Assembly (NCBI GenBank): GCA_029785375.1
Contig: JAFLZV010000006.1
Location: 1-64,000 of the forward strand
Direction of reading: 5' to 3'
DNA: 64,000 nt
From: Nitrososphaerota archaeon
Lineage (GTDB): Archaea; Thermoproteota; Nitrososphaeria; Nitrososphaerales; Gagatemarchaeaceae
The notes under the pieces were generated by a model. It searched no databases. It saw only the letters and a program-made list of their open reading frames with translations, and was not told the DNA's origin. Shown here one piece after another: positions 47,376-58,034 of the stretch. The stretch's first letter is position 1. Each line of letters opens with the position of its first letter. Made by a program: the position numbers and the translations under genes.

Positions 47376-47858
47376 ATGGGTGAAAAGCAGACAATCAACG
47401 TCCTCGTAACAGGAGGAGAGGCGAGCGCAGGACCTCCGCTCGGCCCAGCGCTGGGCCCGCTGGGAGTGAACGTCCTCGGCATCGTCAACGAGATCAACAA
47501 ACAGACGGGAGACTTCAAGGGGATGAGGGTCCCCGTGAAGGTGGAGGTAGACAAAGAGACCAAGCAGTTCACCATATCCGTCGGGACGCCTACCACCTCA
47601 GCGCTGGTGGCCAAGGAATCGGGCATCCCCAAGGGCTCAGGCAAGCCCAACCTGGAGTTCGTCGGGACGCTGACCATGGACAAGGTCGTAACCATAGCCA
47701 GGAGCAAGATAGCCGGGTCCTACGCGGCGACGGTCAGGTCAGCGGCGAAGGAGGTAGTGGGGAGCTGCGTGAGCATGGGGGTCAAGATCGAAGGGAAGGA
47801 CCCCAGGGAGTTCATGAAAGAGATTGACGACGGCAAGTGGGACTCGAAGTTCCAGTGA
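47376..47858 (+). CDS. rpl11: Ribosomal protein L11
   Basis: GGEASAGPPLGPALGPLGVNVLGIVNEINKQT. Confidence 0.96.
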   Translation: MGEKQTINVLVTGGEASAGPPLGPALGPLGVNVLGIVNEINKQTGDFKGMRVPVKVEVDKETKQFTISVGTPTTSALVAKESGIPKGSGKPNLEFVGTLTMDKVVTIARSKIAGSYAATVRSAAKEVVGSCVSMGVKIEGKDPREFMKEIDDGKWDSKFQ

Positions 47859-47916
47859 CGGGCAGAAGGCTTTTATCCGGTGTTCCAAGGCTCCGCAAGG
47901 AATTCGTGAATAGTGC

Positions 47917-48567
47917 GTGCTCTCGAACCAGCAGCTCGCGGAACTGGTCAAGAAGGGTAAGGGCCAGTCCAAGGAGACGAAGTTCACCCAGTCGGTCGAA
48001 GTACTGATTTCGCTGAAAGAAGTGGACCCCAAGAAGACCGACCTGAACATCAACGAGATAGTGTACCTCCCGCACCCGGCAACGAAGCAGGCCAGGGTCT
48101 GTTTCATAGGGTCCGGGGACCTCGCAGTCAGGGCGAAGAACTCAAACGCGAACCTGGTCATGGACCCGGCTCAGCTGGAAAACTACGGAGGGAGCAAGAG
48201 GGACGCCAAGAAGCTCGCCAGGTCCTACGACTTCTTCCTCGCAGACACAGCCCTCATGCCGAGGGTCGGCAAGGTCCTGGGCCAGGCGCTCGGCCCCAAG
48301 GGGAAGATACCGTCCCCAGTCCCGCCGAACTCCCCCATCGAGGCTATGATCAACAGGATGAGGACAGCGATAAGGGTCAGGAGCAGGGGCTCGCTGGGGG
48401 TGACGGCCATGGTGGGAGACAGCAAGCTGTCTGAGACGGACCTGGCGGAGAACATAGTCGCCGTGGTCAACGCGGTGTCCAAGAAGCTCCCCAACGGCGA
48501 CAGGAACATCAAGACGGTCATGGTAAAGACGACCATGGGGAAGCCTGCGAAGCAGGCGGTGGATTAG
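47917..48567 (+). CDS. rpl1: Ribosomal protein L1
   Basis: MPRVGKVLGQALGPKGKIPSPVP. Confidence 0.95.
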   Translation: MLSNQQLAELVKKGKGQSKETKFTQSVEVLISLKEVDPKKTDLNINEIVYLPHPATKQARVCFIGSGDLAVRAKNSNANLVMDPAQLENYGGSKRDAKKLARSYDFFLADTALMPRVGKVLGQALGPKGKIPSPVPPNSPIEAMINRMRTAIRVRSRGSLGVTAMVGDSKLSETDLAENIVAVVNAVSKKLPNGDRNIKTVMVKTTMGKPAKQAVD

Positions 48568-49440
48568 TTGAGCAAGACAGTCCAGGTCCATCAGCCTAAC
48601 CCGAAGAAGGCAGAGACCGTCGAGCGTGTAGCCGCTCTCGCACAGAAGTACCCCGTCCTCGCGGTAACCAGCCTCTCGAAGGTGAGGGCTAGCCAGCTGA
48701 TGGCTGTGCGCAAGGCGCTGAGGCAGCACGCCGAGGTCTTCGTCGTCAAGAACAAGCTGGCCATACGCGGCCTCCAGAAGGCAGGGATTAAGAACGCCGA
48801 CCAGCTCCTGTCACACCTCACGGGGCAGAACGCGCTCATCTTCTCGACCAACGACCCGTTCAAGCTCTTCCTCGCCCTGGACAAGAACAAGGTGTACCTC
48901 GCAGCCAGGGCCGGCGACAAGGCCCCTGATGACATCATAGTCCCGGCGGGCAACACAAGCCTCCCCGCAGGCCCGGTCCTGAGCGAGTTCAGAGAAGCGG
49001 GCATCCAGACCAAGATTGAAGGTGGGAGCATATGGGTCAACAAAGACTCCGTGGCCGTTAAGAAGGGCGCGGAGATCACCCCCAAGCTCGCCAGCCTCCT
49101 CTCCAAGCTGAACATCAAGCCAATCCGTGCAGGCCTGGCCATTGCGCTCGCCTACGAGAACGGGCTGATCTACGCGGGGGATGTGGTCGCGATCAACCTG
49201 GACGAGTACAGGAAAAGCATCCTCGACGCCTACGCCTCCTCCAGAGGCTTGGCGATAGTCGTCGGTTACGTCACCAAGGAGACCGCGCCAGACATACTCG
49301 CAAAGGCCTACAGGGAGGCCCTGAGCCTCCAGGTGGAGGCGGGTTTCCTCGACAAGGAAACTGCACCGATGATATTCGGGCGGGCAGAGGCGGAGGCGGC
49401 GGCCTTGGAATCCAAGGCCAAAGAAAAAGGCCTGAAGTAG
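48568..49440 (+). CDS. rpl10: Ribosomal protein L10 (P0)
   Basis: YPVLAVTSLSKVRASQLMAVRKALR...VVKNKLAIRGL. Confidence 0.94.
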   Translation: MSKTVQVHQPNPKKAETVERVAALAQKYPVLAVTSLSKVRASQLMAVRKALRQHAEVFVVKNKLAIRGLQKAGIKNADQLLSHLTGQNALIFSTNDPFKLFLALDKNKVYLAARAGDKAPDDIIVPAGNTSLPAGPVLSEFREAGIQTKIEGGSIWVNKDSVAVKKGAEITPKLASLLSKLNIKPIRAGLAIALAYENGLIYAGDVVAINLDEYRKSILDAYASSRGLAIVVGYVTKETAPDILAKAYREALSLQVEAGFLDKETAPMIFGRAEAEAAALESKAKEKGLK

Positions 49441-49633
49441 ATCCGTCCCCTCGGACAGCAGGGCGTCTTTCGCTCTTGGAACTGGTGCCTCCTCACTGCT
49501 GGGGCTTCACACAGTGATGCTGTCAGAGAATAGCCGCGGTCCTGACTGATGGGCTGGGCCGAAGCCGGTCACGAGTGCATCAGCATCTTGGACAGCTAAC
49601 GCTGGGACAGATGAGACTAGAATGGTATCTGGC

Positions 49634-49939
49634 TTACCCGAAGAGTGAAGCGAGACCCTGTAGGGCCTCTTCTTCCTTCTTCTCCTCTTCCTTCGGCTTT
49701 TCTTCCGCCTTCGCTGCTGGTGCGCCCGGCGCTGCGGCAGCGGCCACAGGGGCTGCAGCCATCGTCGATGCGTTCTTCAGCGCCTCGTCGATGTTCACCT
49801 CGCTGAGGGCAGAAGTCAGTGCCTTGATCTTCACTTCGTCGGGGGCTGCACCGGTCGCCTTAACCACACTTGTCAGGTTCTCTTCGTTGACCGGCTTCCC
49901 CAGCTTGTGAAGCAGGAGAGCTGCGTAAACGTACTCCAT
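49634..49939 (-). CDS. rpl12: Ribosomal protein L12/P1
   Basis: [45 protein letters not shown]...[14 protein letters not shown]. Confidence 0.96.
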   Translation of the reverse strand: MEYVYAALLLHKLGKPVNEENLTSVVKATGAAPDEVKIKALTSALSEVNIDEALKNASTMAAAPVAAAAAPGAPAAKAEEKPKEEEKKEEEALQGLASLFG

Positions 49940-50144
49940 CTTAATTCGCGAACAGGCGACCTTGGTTCCGTATTTAAGAGTTTGAAGCTGAAAGCGCCCC
50001 GGGTCCAGATCGGCACTTGGAGTCGTGCCAGTACGGCTCTTCCTGCGAAGGAAGGACCGAGCCCCGCCGGGGTCTCTCCCGCCCCTATCCCAAGTTTATC
50101 TAGCTCAGGGGGGCGACTCGTGAAAAGACAGTGGAGCAGCCCAG

Positions 50145-52874
50145 TTGAACGAAAAGAAGCAGGCCCTGAGTGCCAAGTTCTCCGCCGACTACAAGAAGTA
50201 CTACGTCGTGGACCTCTTCAACAGGGAAGGGTTCGTCAGGAAGAAGTGCGAGAGCTGCGGCAAGCACTTCTGGACGCTCAACCAAGAAAGGACCAGGTGC
50301 GATGACCAGCCCTGCTCTCCCTACACGTTCATCGGAGACCCTCCCACCTCGAAGAGGCTGAGCTACGTCGAGACCTGGAACGCCGTCGAGAGGTTCTTCA
50401 AGAAGAACGGTCACACCATAGTCAAGCGCTACCCCGTGGTCAGCAGGTGGCGCCCCGACCTCTACTTCACCGTCGCGTCGATAATCGACTTCCAGAGGGT
50501 GGAGGGCGGGAAGGTGGTCTTCGCCCTCCCTGCTAACCCACTGGTCGTCCCTCAGATGTGCGTCAGGTTCAACGACGTCCCCACCGTCGGGGTCAACGGG
50601 AAGCACGGCACATCCTTCTGCATGATCGGCCAGACCGCCCTGGCGAACAGGGAGGGGTACTGGAAGGACAGGACTATCGACCTCGACTTCGAACTTCTCA
50701 CCAAAGTCTTCGGAATCCCCAAGGAGGAGGTCTCCTTCGACGAAGACGTCTGGATGGGCTACGGGGCCTTCGGCTACTCCCTGCAGTACAACGTCAGGGG
50801 GCTTGAGACGGGGAACGCGGTCTTCACAGCCTTCGAAGGCAGCCCCGAGAAGTACGTCCCCCTCAAGGAGAGGGTCGTGGACATGGGGGCAGGGCTCGAG
50901 CGCCTGACCTGGCTCAGCCAGGGCACGCCTACAGCCTACGACTCCTACCTCGCACCGGTACTGAGGAGGATGAAGAAGGAGAACGCCGTCGAGTACGACG
51001 AGGCGCTCTTCCGAAAGTACGCGGCCCTCGCGGGGGAGATCAACCTAGACGAATACCGCAACCTCGACGACGCGAGGCTGAAGATAGCGAAGTCCCTGGG
51101 TAGGGACGCCTCCGACCTCGCGAAACAGTTCGGCGCCCTGGAGGCGTTGTACGCCATCGCAGACCACACGCGGACCCTCCTCTTCGCCATCGCGGACGGC
51201 ATGCTCCCTAGCAACTCAGGAGGCGGTTACAACCTGAGGATGGTCTACAGGCGTGCGCGCAACTTCATCAACTACTACAAGTTCAAGCTGACCGTCCCGG
51301 ACCTCATCGACTGGCACATAGACCAGCTCAGAGGGATGTACCCGGAGCTGGCGGGGCACGACTCCGACGTGAAGGATGTCCTCGGAGTGGAGGAGTCCAG
51401 GTTCCTCTCGTCCGCCGAAAGGGTGGCGAAGATAGTGTCTTCAATCTCGTCCGAAGGAAAGGAGCTCTCGACCGACGACCTCGTAAGGCTCTACGACTCC
51501 GACGGGGTCACGCCGGAGCAACTCGCAGAGGCCGGAGCCAGAGCGAGCCCCCCCGAGGGGTTCTACGAGAAGGTCCAGGCCAGGCATCTTAGCCGCGAGA
51601 TAGAGCAGCCGAAGCTCCAGTTCGACACCAGCAGGATATCGGCGACCAGGCTGTGGTACTACGAAGAGGGCGCGCCTCTAGATTTCACCGCCAGGGTGGT
51701 GAAAGTCTTCCAGGGGAACCACGTGGTCCTCGACAGGACGGTCTTCTATCCGCGCGGCGGCGGCCAGGAGCCCGACCGGGGGACACTGGGGGGAGCGGAG
51801 GTGGTGGACATCGAGAAGTACGGCGACGTGGTTATCCACAAGGTGAAGGGAAAGGCCCCCAGGGCCGGAACCAGGGTCGAGTGCCACGTCGACCAGAGGC
51901 GGAGGCGGAGGGTCACTCAGATCCACTCCGCCACCCACGTGCTCAACGGGGCGTCCAGGGAAGTGCTGGGCCCATGGGTCTGGCAGCACTCGGCGTTCAA
52001 GGAGGAGGATTATGGACGGATAGACATAACCCACTTCTCACACCTGACCGGGGTGGAAGTACAGAAGATCGAAGACCTAGCCAACGACGTAGTGCGGCGG
52101 GACCTGCCAGTGACGAACACTTTCATGCCCCGCCAGGAGGCAGAGAAGAAGTACGGCTTCAGGCTCTACCAGGGCGGCGTGGTCCCAGGCAAGCTCGTCA
52201 GGGTGGTCGACATCGGGGGGTGGGACATAGAGGCGTGCGGCGGGACGCACGTGAGCTCAACCGGCGAAGTGGGGCTCATCAAGGTCACCAAGGTCGAGAG
52301 GGTCCAGGACGGTGTGGAGCGGCTCGAGTTCGTCGCCGGGGAAGCGGCCATAGAGTACATGCACAGGATGGACTCGGAGCTCAGCGAGCTCTCGGCGGTG
52401 CTGAACACCCAAAGGGAGAACCTCCCCAAAGTGGCGAGAGGCATCCTGCGGGACCTTGAGGAGTCCCGGGCTCGCGAGAAGAGCCTGGGGGAGACCATAG
52501 TCGAGATGTCCTCCACCGGGGTCGCGGCCGAAGCGAAGGACGTGGGGGCCGCAAGACTTTACGTCTCGAAGAACCCCCCCATGGGCGAGGAACAAATCAT
52601 TGGCCAGGGGCAAAAGAGCGTCTCGTCCGAGCCGTCTCTGATCTACGTGGCAATCTTCTCCACAGGCAAGTCCGCCAGGATCGTCTGCTTCGTCGGCCAA
52701 GAGGCCATGAAGGCAGGGTTCTCCGCCGTTGAAATCGTCAGACAGCTCGCCCCGACGCTCGGAGGCTCTGGAGGGGGTTCCCCGTCGTTCGCCCAGGGGG
52801 GCGGTCCGCTCGCAGGCAAGGTGGACGAGGCAGCTTCCATCGCCCAGGGACTGCTTCCGAACTCGACGAGTTGA
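50145..52874 (+). CDS. alaS: Alanyl-tRNA synthetase (archaeal type)
   Basis: FVRKKCESCGKHFWTL; FYPRGGGQEPDRG; HSATHVLNGA; CGGTHVSSTGEVG. Confidence 0.96.
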   Translation: MNEKKQALSAKFSADYKKYYVVDLFNREGFVRKKCESCGKHFWTLNQERTRCDDQPCSPYTFIGDPPTSKRLSYVETWNAVERFFKKNGHTIVKRYPVVSRWRPDLYFTVASIIDFQRVEGGKVVFALPANPLVVPQMCVRFNDVPTVGVNGKHGTSFCMIGQTALANREGYWKDRTIDLDFELLTKVFGIPKEEVSFDEDVWMGYGAFGYSLQYNVRGLETGNAVFTAFEGSPEKYVPLKERVVDMGAGLERLTWLSQGTPTAYDSYLAPVLRRMKKENAVEYDEALFRKYAALAGEINLDEYRNLDDARLKIAKSLGRDASDLAKQFGALEALYAIADHTRTLLFAIADGMLPSNSGGGYNLRMVYRRARNFINYYKFKLTVPDLIDWHIDQLRGMYPELAGHDSDVKDVLGVEESRFLSSAERVAKIVSSISSEGKELSTDDLVRLYDSDGVTPEQLAEAGARASPPEGFYEKVQARHLSREIEQPKLQFDTSRISATRLWYYEEGAPLDFTARVVKVFQGNHVVLDRTVFYPRGGGQEPDRGTLGGAEVVDIEKYGDVVIHKVKGKAPRAGTRVECHVDQRRRRRVTQIHSATHVLNGASREVLGPWVWQHSAFKEEDYGRIDITHFSHLTGVEVQKIEDLANDVVRRDLPVTNTFMPRQEAEKKYGFRLYQGGVVPGKLVRVVDIGGWDIEACGGTHVSSTGEVGLIKVTKVERVQDGVERLEFVAGEAAIEYMHRMDSELSELSAVLNTQRENLPKVARGILRDLEESRAREKSLGETIVEMSSTGVAAEAKDVGAARLYVSKNPPMGEEQIIGQGQKSVSSEPSLIYVAIFSTGKSARIVCFVGQEAMKAGFSAVEIVRQLAPTLGGSGGGSPSFAQGGGPLAGKVDEAASIAQGLLPNSTS

Positions 52875-55708
52875 GTGGAATGTCAGCGCGAGAGAAGCAC
52901 TGGCTGAAGGTTTGGGATGAGAAGCACGCGTTCGAGCCGGACCCGGTCGCGGGGAAAAAGAAGGTCTTCGTCACCTTTCCATTCCCATACATGAACGCCG
53001 CAGTCCACGTCGGGACCGCCTTCACGGCGAGCCACCTGGAGTTCTACTCCAGGTTCAAGCGCCTTCAGGGGTACAACGTCCTCTTTCCCTGGGCCTGGCA
53101 TTGGACAGGGCAGCCCATCGTCGGGATGAGCAAGAGGCTCAGGGAGGGAGACCCGGATGTAAGGAGGGCGTTCCTGGAGCTCGACCACGTCCCAGAGCAG
53201 GAGGTCGCGAAGTTCGTCGACCCGGAATATCTGGCTTCCTACTACACGAAGCAGAGCCGAAAGGTGATGAAAGAGACGGGCTTCTCGATCGACTGGAGAA
53301 GGGAGTTCAGGACCATCGACCCGGCCTTCAGGAAGTTCGTGGAGTGGCAGTACTTCCACCTGCGGGAGATGGGCTATGTCGTCCAAGGGACCCACCCGGT
53401 GGTCTGGTGCCCCTTCGACAAGAGCCCCACGGGAGACCACGACAGGATGGAGGGAGAAGGGGTCTCCCCCACAGAATTCAACCTGATCAAGTTCCACCTC
53501 GGCGAGTTCGCCCTAGTCGCCGCGACGCTGAGGCCAGAGACCATCTACGGGGCGACCAACGTCTGGGTGAACCCAGACGCCGACTACAGCGAGGCGCGCG
53601 TCGACGGGGAGCTCTGGATAGTCAGCTCTGCATCCCTGTCCAAGCTCTCCGAGCAGAAGCACAACGTCGTCCCAGTCCGCGAGTTCAAGGGGTCCGACCT
53701 GGTCGGCAGATACGCGATGGCCCCCCTCACCGGAAAGTCGCTCCCTGTCTTCCCAGGCAGGTTCGTCGACCCGTCGCTGGCCACCGGCGTGGTCTACAGC
53801 GTCCCGGCCCACGCTCCCTACGACCTGATGGCGCTGAGGGACATCCAGGAAGGGAGGGTCCAGGTTGGGCGGCAGGTCAAGGAAGAGGCCGACAAGATAA
53901 CCCCGATACCGATCCTCTCCCTGTCGGGATACTCCAGGGTCCCTGCAGAAGACGCGATCAGAAAGCTGAGCATAAAGGACTCGATGGATCCGAACCTGGA
54001 AACGGCAACCCAAGAGATCTACAGCGCCGAGTTCCACAGGGGGGTGCTCAGCCAGAGCTCCGGCCCCCTCGCCGACCTGACGGTCCCCGAGGCGAAGGAC
54101 AAGGCAGTGGAACTCATCGCCAAGACAGAGAGGCTTGCAAAGATGTTCGAGCTCCCTGAGAAGGTCGTCTGCCGCTGCGGGACCAGATGCTACGTCAAAA
54201 TCCTCGAAAACCAGTGGTTCCTGAACTACTCCAACCCTGAGTGGAAGGCCAAGGCGAAGCTGGTCATAGACCGGGCGGAGATCTACCCAGAGGAAGCCAG
54301 GCAGCTGTTCTACTCCACCATCGAATGGCTGAAGGACTGGCCCTGCGCAAGGCGTTCCGGGATGGGGACAAGGCTCCCATGGGACAAGGACTGGCTGGTC
54401 GAGACCCTGAGCGACTCCACCATCTACATGGCCTATTACTGCATAAGCAAGTTCGTCAACCTAGAGAAGGTAGGGCCCGACAGCCTCACCCCGGAGGTGC
54501 TGGACTACGTCCTCCTAGGCAAGGGGAGCCCGGCTAACCTTGCCAAGGCGGCCCGAATCCCTGAACGGGTCTTGAGGGATCTGAGGACCGAGTTCTCCTA
54601 TTGGTACCCCGTCGACCTGCGCAACTCGGGGAAGGACCTCATCCCCAACCACCTCACCTTCTTCGCGTTCCACCACGCTGCCCTCTTCCCCGAGAAGTTC
54701 TGGCCCCGAGGATTCGGCATCAACGGCATGATAACCATCGAAGGGAAGAGGATGAGCAAGACCAAGGGGAACTTCGTCACATGGGAGGGCGCCAAGGAGA
54801 AGTACGGCGCCGACGCATTCCGGCTGGCCCTGGCCCTGACAGCGGACGGCATGGACGACGCAGACTGGAGAGACAGAGCCGCCATGGACGCGAAAGAGAA
54901 AGTCGACTCCGTGATCCCATTCGTCAAGAAGACCCTGAGGTCGTCGGCCGACCGCAAGGCGGACGGCCTGGACTCGTGGCTTGTCTCTTCATTCAACGGA
55001 CGGATCGCCGTCGCGTCCGAAGCGATGGAGGAGCTCAGGATGCGGCGCGCGTCCGCCACCGTCTTCCTGGACATCTGGAACGACCTAAGGTACTATCTGC
55101 GCAGGGCAGGAAAGCCACGGCGCCAGACGCTCACTGAGGTGTTCAACGCCTGGGCGAGGATGATGTCTCCCTTCACCCCGTTCATGGCCGAGGAGCTGAA
55201 CCGGGAACTGGGAGGAAAGGGCCTGGTCTGCCAGGCGGACTGGCCGGCTCCCGATGACTTCCCAGTGGACGACGATGCGGTCCTGGCCGAAGCGGTCCTT
55301 GGGAGGGTCATCGAAGACGCGCGCAACGTGTTGAAGGTAGTCAAGGGGGCCCGGTCGAAGCTGAACGTCTACGTGTGCTCCGACGAAGCGAAGGCCTTCT
55401 TTCTGGAGCTGACCGCGGCGAAGCAGAGCAAGGGGAATGTCGGCCAGGTGCTGAAGAAGCACGCCTCCCTGAAGATTCAGCCGGACAGGGTCTTCAAGCT
55501 TGCCTACGAGCTGGGAGAAGACCTCCTCGGCAAGGTCGTCGCAGGCAGGGGCTTCGACGAGTTCCAGTCCCTCTCGGAGGCTTCTGAGTTCATGGCGAAG
55601 GAGCTGGGCATCGAGGTGGTGGTCCAAAAGACCGGCAAGCAGATTCACGACCCGGCCAACAGGGCGAAGGACGCACTACCCACTAAGCCAGCCTTCTACC
55701 TAGAGTGA
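52871..55708 (+). CDS. leuS: Leucyl-tRNA synthetase
   Basis: FPFPYMNAAVHVGTAFTASHLEFYSR; GKRMSKTKGN. Confidence 0.96.
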   Translation: MSGMSAREKHWLKVWDEKHAFEPDPVAGKKKVFVTFPFPYMNAAVHVGTAFTASHLEFYSRFKRLQGYNVLFPWAWHWTGQPIVGMSKRLREGDPDVRRAFLELDHVPEQEVAKFVDPEYLASYYTKQSRKVMKETGFSIDWRREFRTIDPAFRKFVEWQYFHLREMGYVVQGTHPVVWCPFDKSPTGDHDRMEGEGVSPTEFNLIKFHLGEFALVAATLRPETIYGATNVWVNPDADYSEARVDGELWIVSSASLSKLSEQKHNVVPVREFKGSDLVGRYAMAPLTGKSLPVFPGRFVDPSLATGVVYSVPAHAPYDLMALRDIQEGRVQVGRQVKEEADKITPIPILSLSGYSRVPAEDAIRKLSIKDSMDPNLETATQEIYSAEFHRGVLSQSSGPLADLTVPEAKDKAVELIAKTERLAKMFELPEKVVCRCGTRCYVKILENQWFLNYSNPEWKAKAKLVIDRAEIYPEEARQLFYSTIEWLKDWPCARRSGMGTRLPWDKDWLVETLSDSTIYMAYYCISKFVNLEKVGPDSLTPEVLDYVLLGKGSPANLAKAARIPERVLRDLRTEFSYWYPVDLRNSGKDLIPNHLTFFAFHHAALFPEKFWPRGFGINGMITIEGKRMSKTKGNFVTWEGAKEKYGADAFRLALALTADGMDDADWRDRAAMDAKEKVDSVIPFVKKTLRSSADRKADGLDSWLVSSFNGRIAVASEAMEELRMRRASATVFLDIWNDLRYYLRRAGKPRRQTLTEVFNAWARMMSPFTPFMAEELNRELGGKGLVCQADWPAPDDFPVDDDAVLAEAVLGRVIEDARNVLKVVKGARSKLNVYVCSDEAKAFFLELTAAKQSKGNVGQVLKKHASLKIQPDRVFKLAYELGEDLLGKVVAGRGFDEFQSLSEASEFMAKELGIEVVVQKTGKQIHDPANRAKDALPTKPAFYLE

Positions 55709-55740
55709 CGTTCTCAGAAGATGGAGGCCGAGCTGTGGGC

Positions 55741-55881
55741 CTAGCCGCCGATCTTGAACATCTTCGTGCCGCAGACAGGGCAGGTCCCTGACTTCGCGTG
55801 CCTTCCATTCTTCATGGTCACGCTCTGCGGGCTCTTCATCTCTCGTGCAGCCTTGCACTTCACACAGTATGCTGACACCAT
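55741..55881 (-). CDS. Small zinc-ribbon protein (DUF5679-like)
   Basis: MVSAYCVKCKAAREMKSPQSVTMKNGRHAKSGTCPVCGTKMFKIGG. Confidence 0.75.
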   Translation of the reverse strand: MVSAYCVKCKAAREMKSPQSVTMKNGRHAKSGTCPVCGTKMFKIGG

Positions 55882-55994
55882 GTATTGTCACCCCCCTTCC
55901 GCTGCGTTCTGCTATAAACCACTCCATTGGGACATTTCGCACCAGTGGTGCTCTCAGGGTTCAAATACGGCGGTTGTTGTCGCCGTAGACCCAA

Positions 55995-56897
55995 ATGCCT
56001 CCTGGAGATGAGGCCCTCAAGGGGGTGGCCCGGACCCGGATGTCGGACGAGTGGTCCGACTACACCCTCTACGAGAGGCTCTCGAAGACCGTGAATCAGG
56101 GCAGCGCCTTCGCGGAGGTCCTCAAGGCCCTATCCGTCACGGAGCACAGGCACTACGAGTTCTGGAAGAAGTACGTCCCCGGGGAAGAGCCGAGACTGGC
56201 AAAGCTGAAGCTCTACTGGGTCCTCTTCCTGAGGCGGTTCCTCGGCCTTACGTTCGCTACAAGGTACCTGGACAGGCACGAGGAGAACGTCGTGCAGACC
56301 TACAAAGGCTTCGCAGCACTCATCCCCGAGGAAGACAGGGCAGCCTTCGATGAGATGGTGGCAGACGAGAAGGACCACGAAAAGGCGCTGGAGATGAAGG
56401 TCGAGAGTTCCGCGGTCCGATACATATCGTTCATAGTCCTAGGGCTGGCCGATTCTCTCGTGGAAATCTCTGGAATCCACGCTGGGTCTCTCGGGTTCTA
56501 CGACCAGACGGAGATCGCCGGCCTTGCAGGGGTGATAGCGGGGGCCGCCGCATCACTTGCGATGGCCTCGGCAGCCTACGCCCAGGCGAAGCAGGGGGGG
56601 TTCGAAGGCTCGGCAAGACTCAGCGCGATCTACACCGGTGTTTCCTATTTCTTGACGGCCATAACCCTGGCGACCCCCTACTTCCTGACCAAGAACATGA
56701 TCCTCGCACTGTCCTCTTCTCTCTCCCTCGCCGTGGCGATACTCGCCATCACAACCTGGTACAGCGTGGTCATCCAGCATAAGACCTTCCTCAGGGACTT
56801 CTTGGAGATACTGCTGATTCTGTTCGGGGCTACAATCGCCCTGTACTTCTTCGGCTATGTCGTACACGGCGTGTTCCCGGGCATACGGGTCAGCTAG
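55995..56897 (+). CDS. VIT1/CCC1-family transporter with N-terminal ferritin-like domain
   Basis: N-terminal helical domain with EHRHYEFWKKY and DEKDHE; C-terminal VIT1-like GLADSLVEISGIHAGSLG. Confidence 0.8.
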   Translation: MPPGDEALKGVARTRMSDEWSDYTLYERLSKTVNQGSAFAEVLKALSVTEHRHYEFWKKYVPGEEPRLAKLKLYWVLFLRRFLGLTFATRYLDRHEENVVQTYKGFAALIPEEDRAAFDEMVADEKDHEKALEMKVESSAVRYISFIVLGLADSLVEISGIHAGSLGFYDQTEIAGLAGVIAGAAASLAMASAAYAQAKQGGFEGSARLSAIYTGVSYFLTAITLATPYFLTKNMILALSSSLSLAVAILAITTWYSVVIQHKTFLRDFLEILLILFGATIALYFFGYVVHGVFPGIRVS

Positions 56898-57840
56898 ACC
56901 GCGCCGCCGTGAACGCTCCGCGCAAGAACCAGACAAAAACGTCTTATTGCCAAACCTGGCCTCGACCGTCCAGGGGTTGCAAAGCGTTACGTCAGGGCAA
57001 AAGGCGTCTTCGAAGGCTGAACTGGTCAAGCAGGTCTGCGGCTACCTGAGGGAGAATTCGTCCTCCCCTGTGACACTCGGAAGCCTCGGAGAGAAGTTCG
57101 GGCTCAGCCAGTTCCGCCTGCAGAGGACCTTCACCGACGTGATGGGAATCTCCCCACGCGAATATCTTGAAGAATTCAGGTTGAGCGTTCTCAGGTCCAA
57201 GCTCACCGCTGGCGAGCCTGTGGTCGGTGCCCTGAGGGAGGCTGGTTACTCCGCCCAGAGCTGGCTGTATGGGGACTCCCGGAGGAAGCTTGGGATGACC
57301 CCCGCGACATACAAGAAGGGCGGATCAGGGGTGCAGATTGGCTACGCGACCGGAGCGTCGGCCCTGGGCCGCCTCCTCGTGGCCACCACGGACCATGGGG
57401 TCTGCTCGGTCAAGGCCGGACGGAACGACAACGAGCTGCTGAAGGCGCTGGCCGCCGAGTTCCCTAGGGCGGGCATTGTGAAGTCGCCCAGGGCGATGCG
57501 CTATCTCCGCTCCCTGCAGAAACATCTGCGCGGGCAGGAGATGAGGTTCCCGCTGGATATCCGCGGCACTGACTTCCAGATGCGCGTCTGGACCGCGTTG
57601 CAGCGCATCCCTCTTGGAGAGACTAGGTCCTATCAAGAGGTGGCTGAGATGGTCGGCGAGCCTAGGGCGGTCAGGGCCGTGGCGAACGCCTGTGGCTCCA
57701 ACCCTGTACCGCTGATAATCCCATGCCACAGGGTGATCCGGAAGGACGGGAGCCTGGGCGGCTACGGGATGGGTGTCGGCAGGAAGAAGGCCCTCCTCTC
57801 GGAGGAGCGGGACCTTGCCGAAAGAAAGAGCGGGGTCTGA
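56857..57840 (+). CDS. AraC-type HTH plus O6-methylguanine-DNA methyltransferase fusion (Ada-like; the exact start is probably downstream of 56857)
   Basis: AraC HTH FGLSQFRLQRTFTDVMGISPREYLEEFRL; active site VPLIIPCHRVIRKDGSLGGYGMGVGRKKALL. Confidence 0.9.
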   Translation: MSYTACSRAYGSARPRRRERSAQEPDKNVLLPNLASTVQGLQSVTSGQKASSKAELVKQVCGYLRENSSSPVTLGSLGEKFGLSQFRLQRTFTDVMGISPREYLEEFRLSVLRSKLTAGEPVVGALREAGYSAQSWLYGDSRRKLGMTPATYKKGGSGVQIGYATGASALGRLLVATTDHGVCSVKAGRNDNELLKALAAEFPRAGIVKSPRAMRYLRSLQKHLRGQEMRFPLDIRGTDFQMRVWTALQRIPLGETRSYQEVAEMVGEPRAVRAVANACGSNPVPLIIPCHRVIRKDGSLGGYGMGVGRKKALLSEERDLAERKSGV

Positions 57841-58034
57841 AGTCAACCCTCTCGTGGGGCGTGCCTGCGGCACCTTGCCCAGGGTCTTCCGAAGATGAGT
57901 CTCGGCCCTGCATGCGCGGATGGGCGCGAGAGGCTGCCGGAGGGCGCCGCCCGCGATCTAGGTGCGCCTGAGGACCGCACCTGACGCACGCGCCCCTGCA
58001 TAACTTCATCTATGCGGCAGCGACCGGCGGGTTC

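Noticed and set aside
51653-52459. 268-aa ORF inside alaS
   Set aside because: Out-of-frame shadow of AlaS.
53101-54159. 352-aa plus-strand ORF inside leuS
   Set aside because: Alternative frame of LeuS, Arg/Gly/Pro-rich, no motifs.
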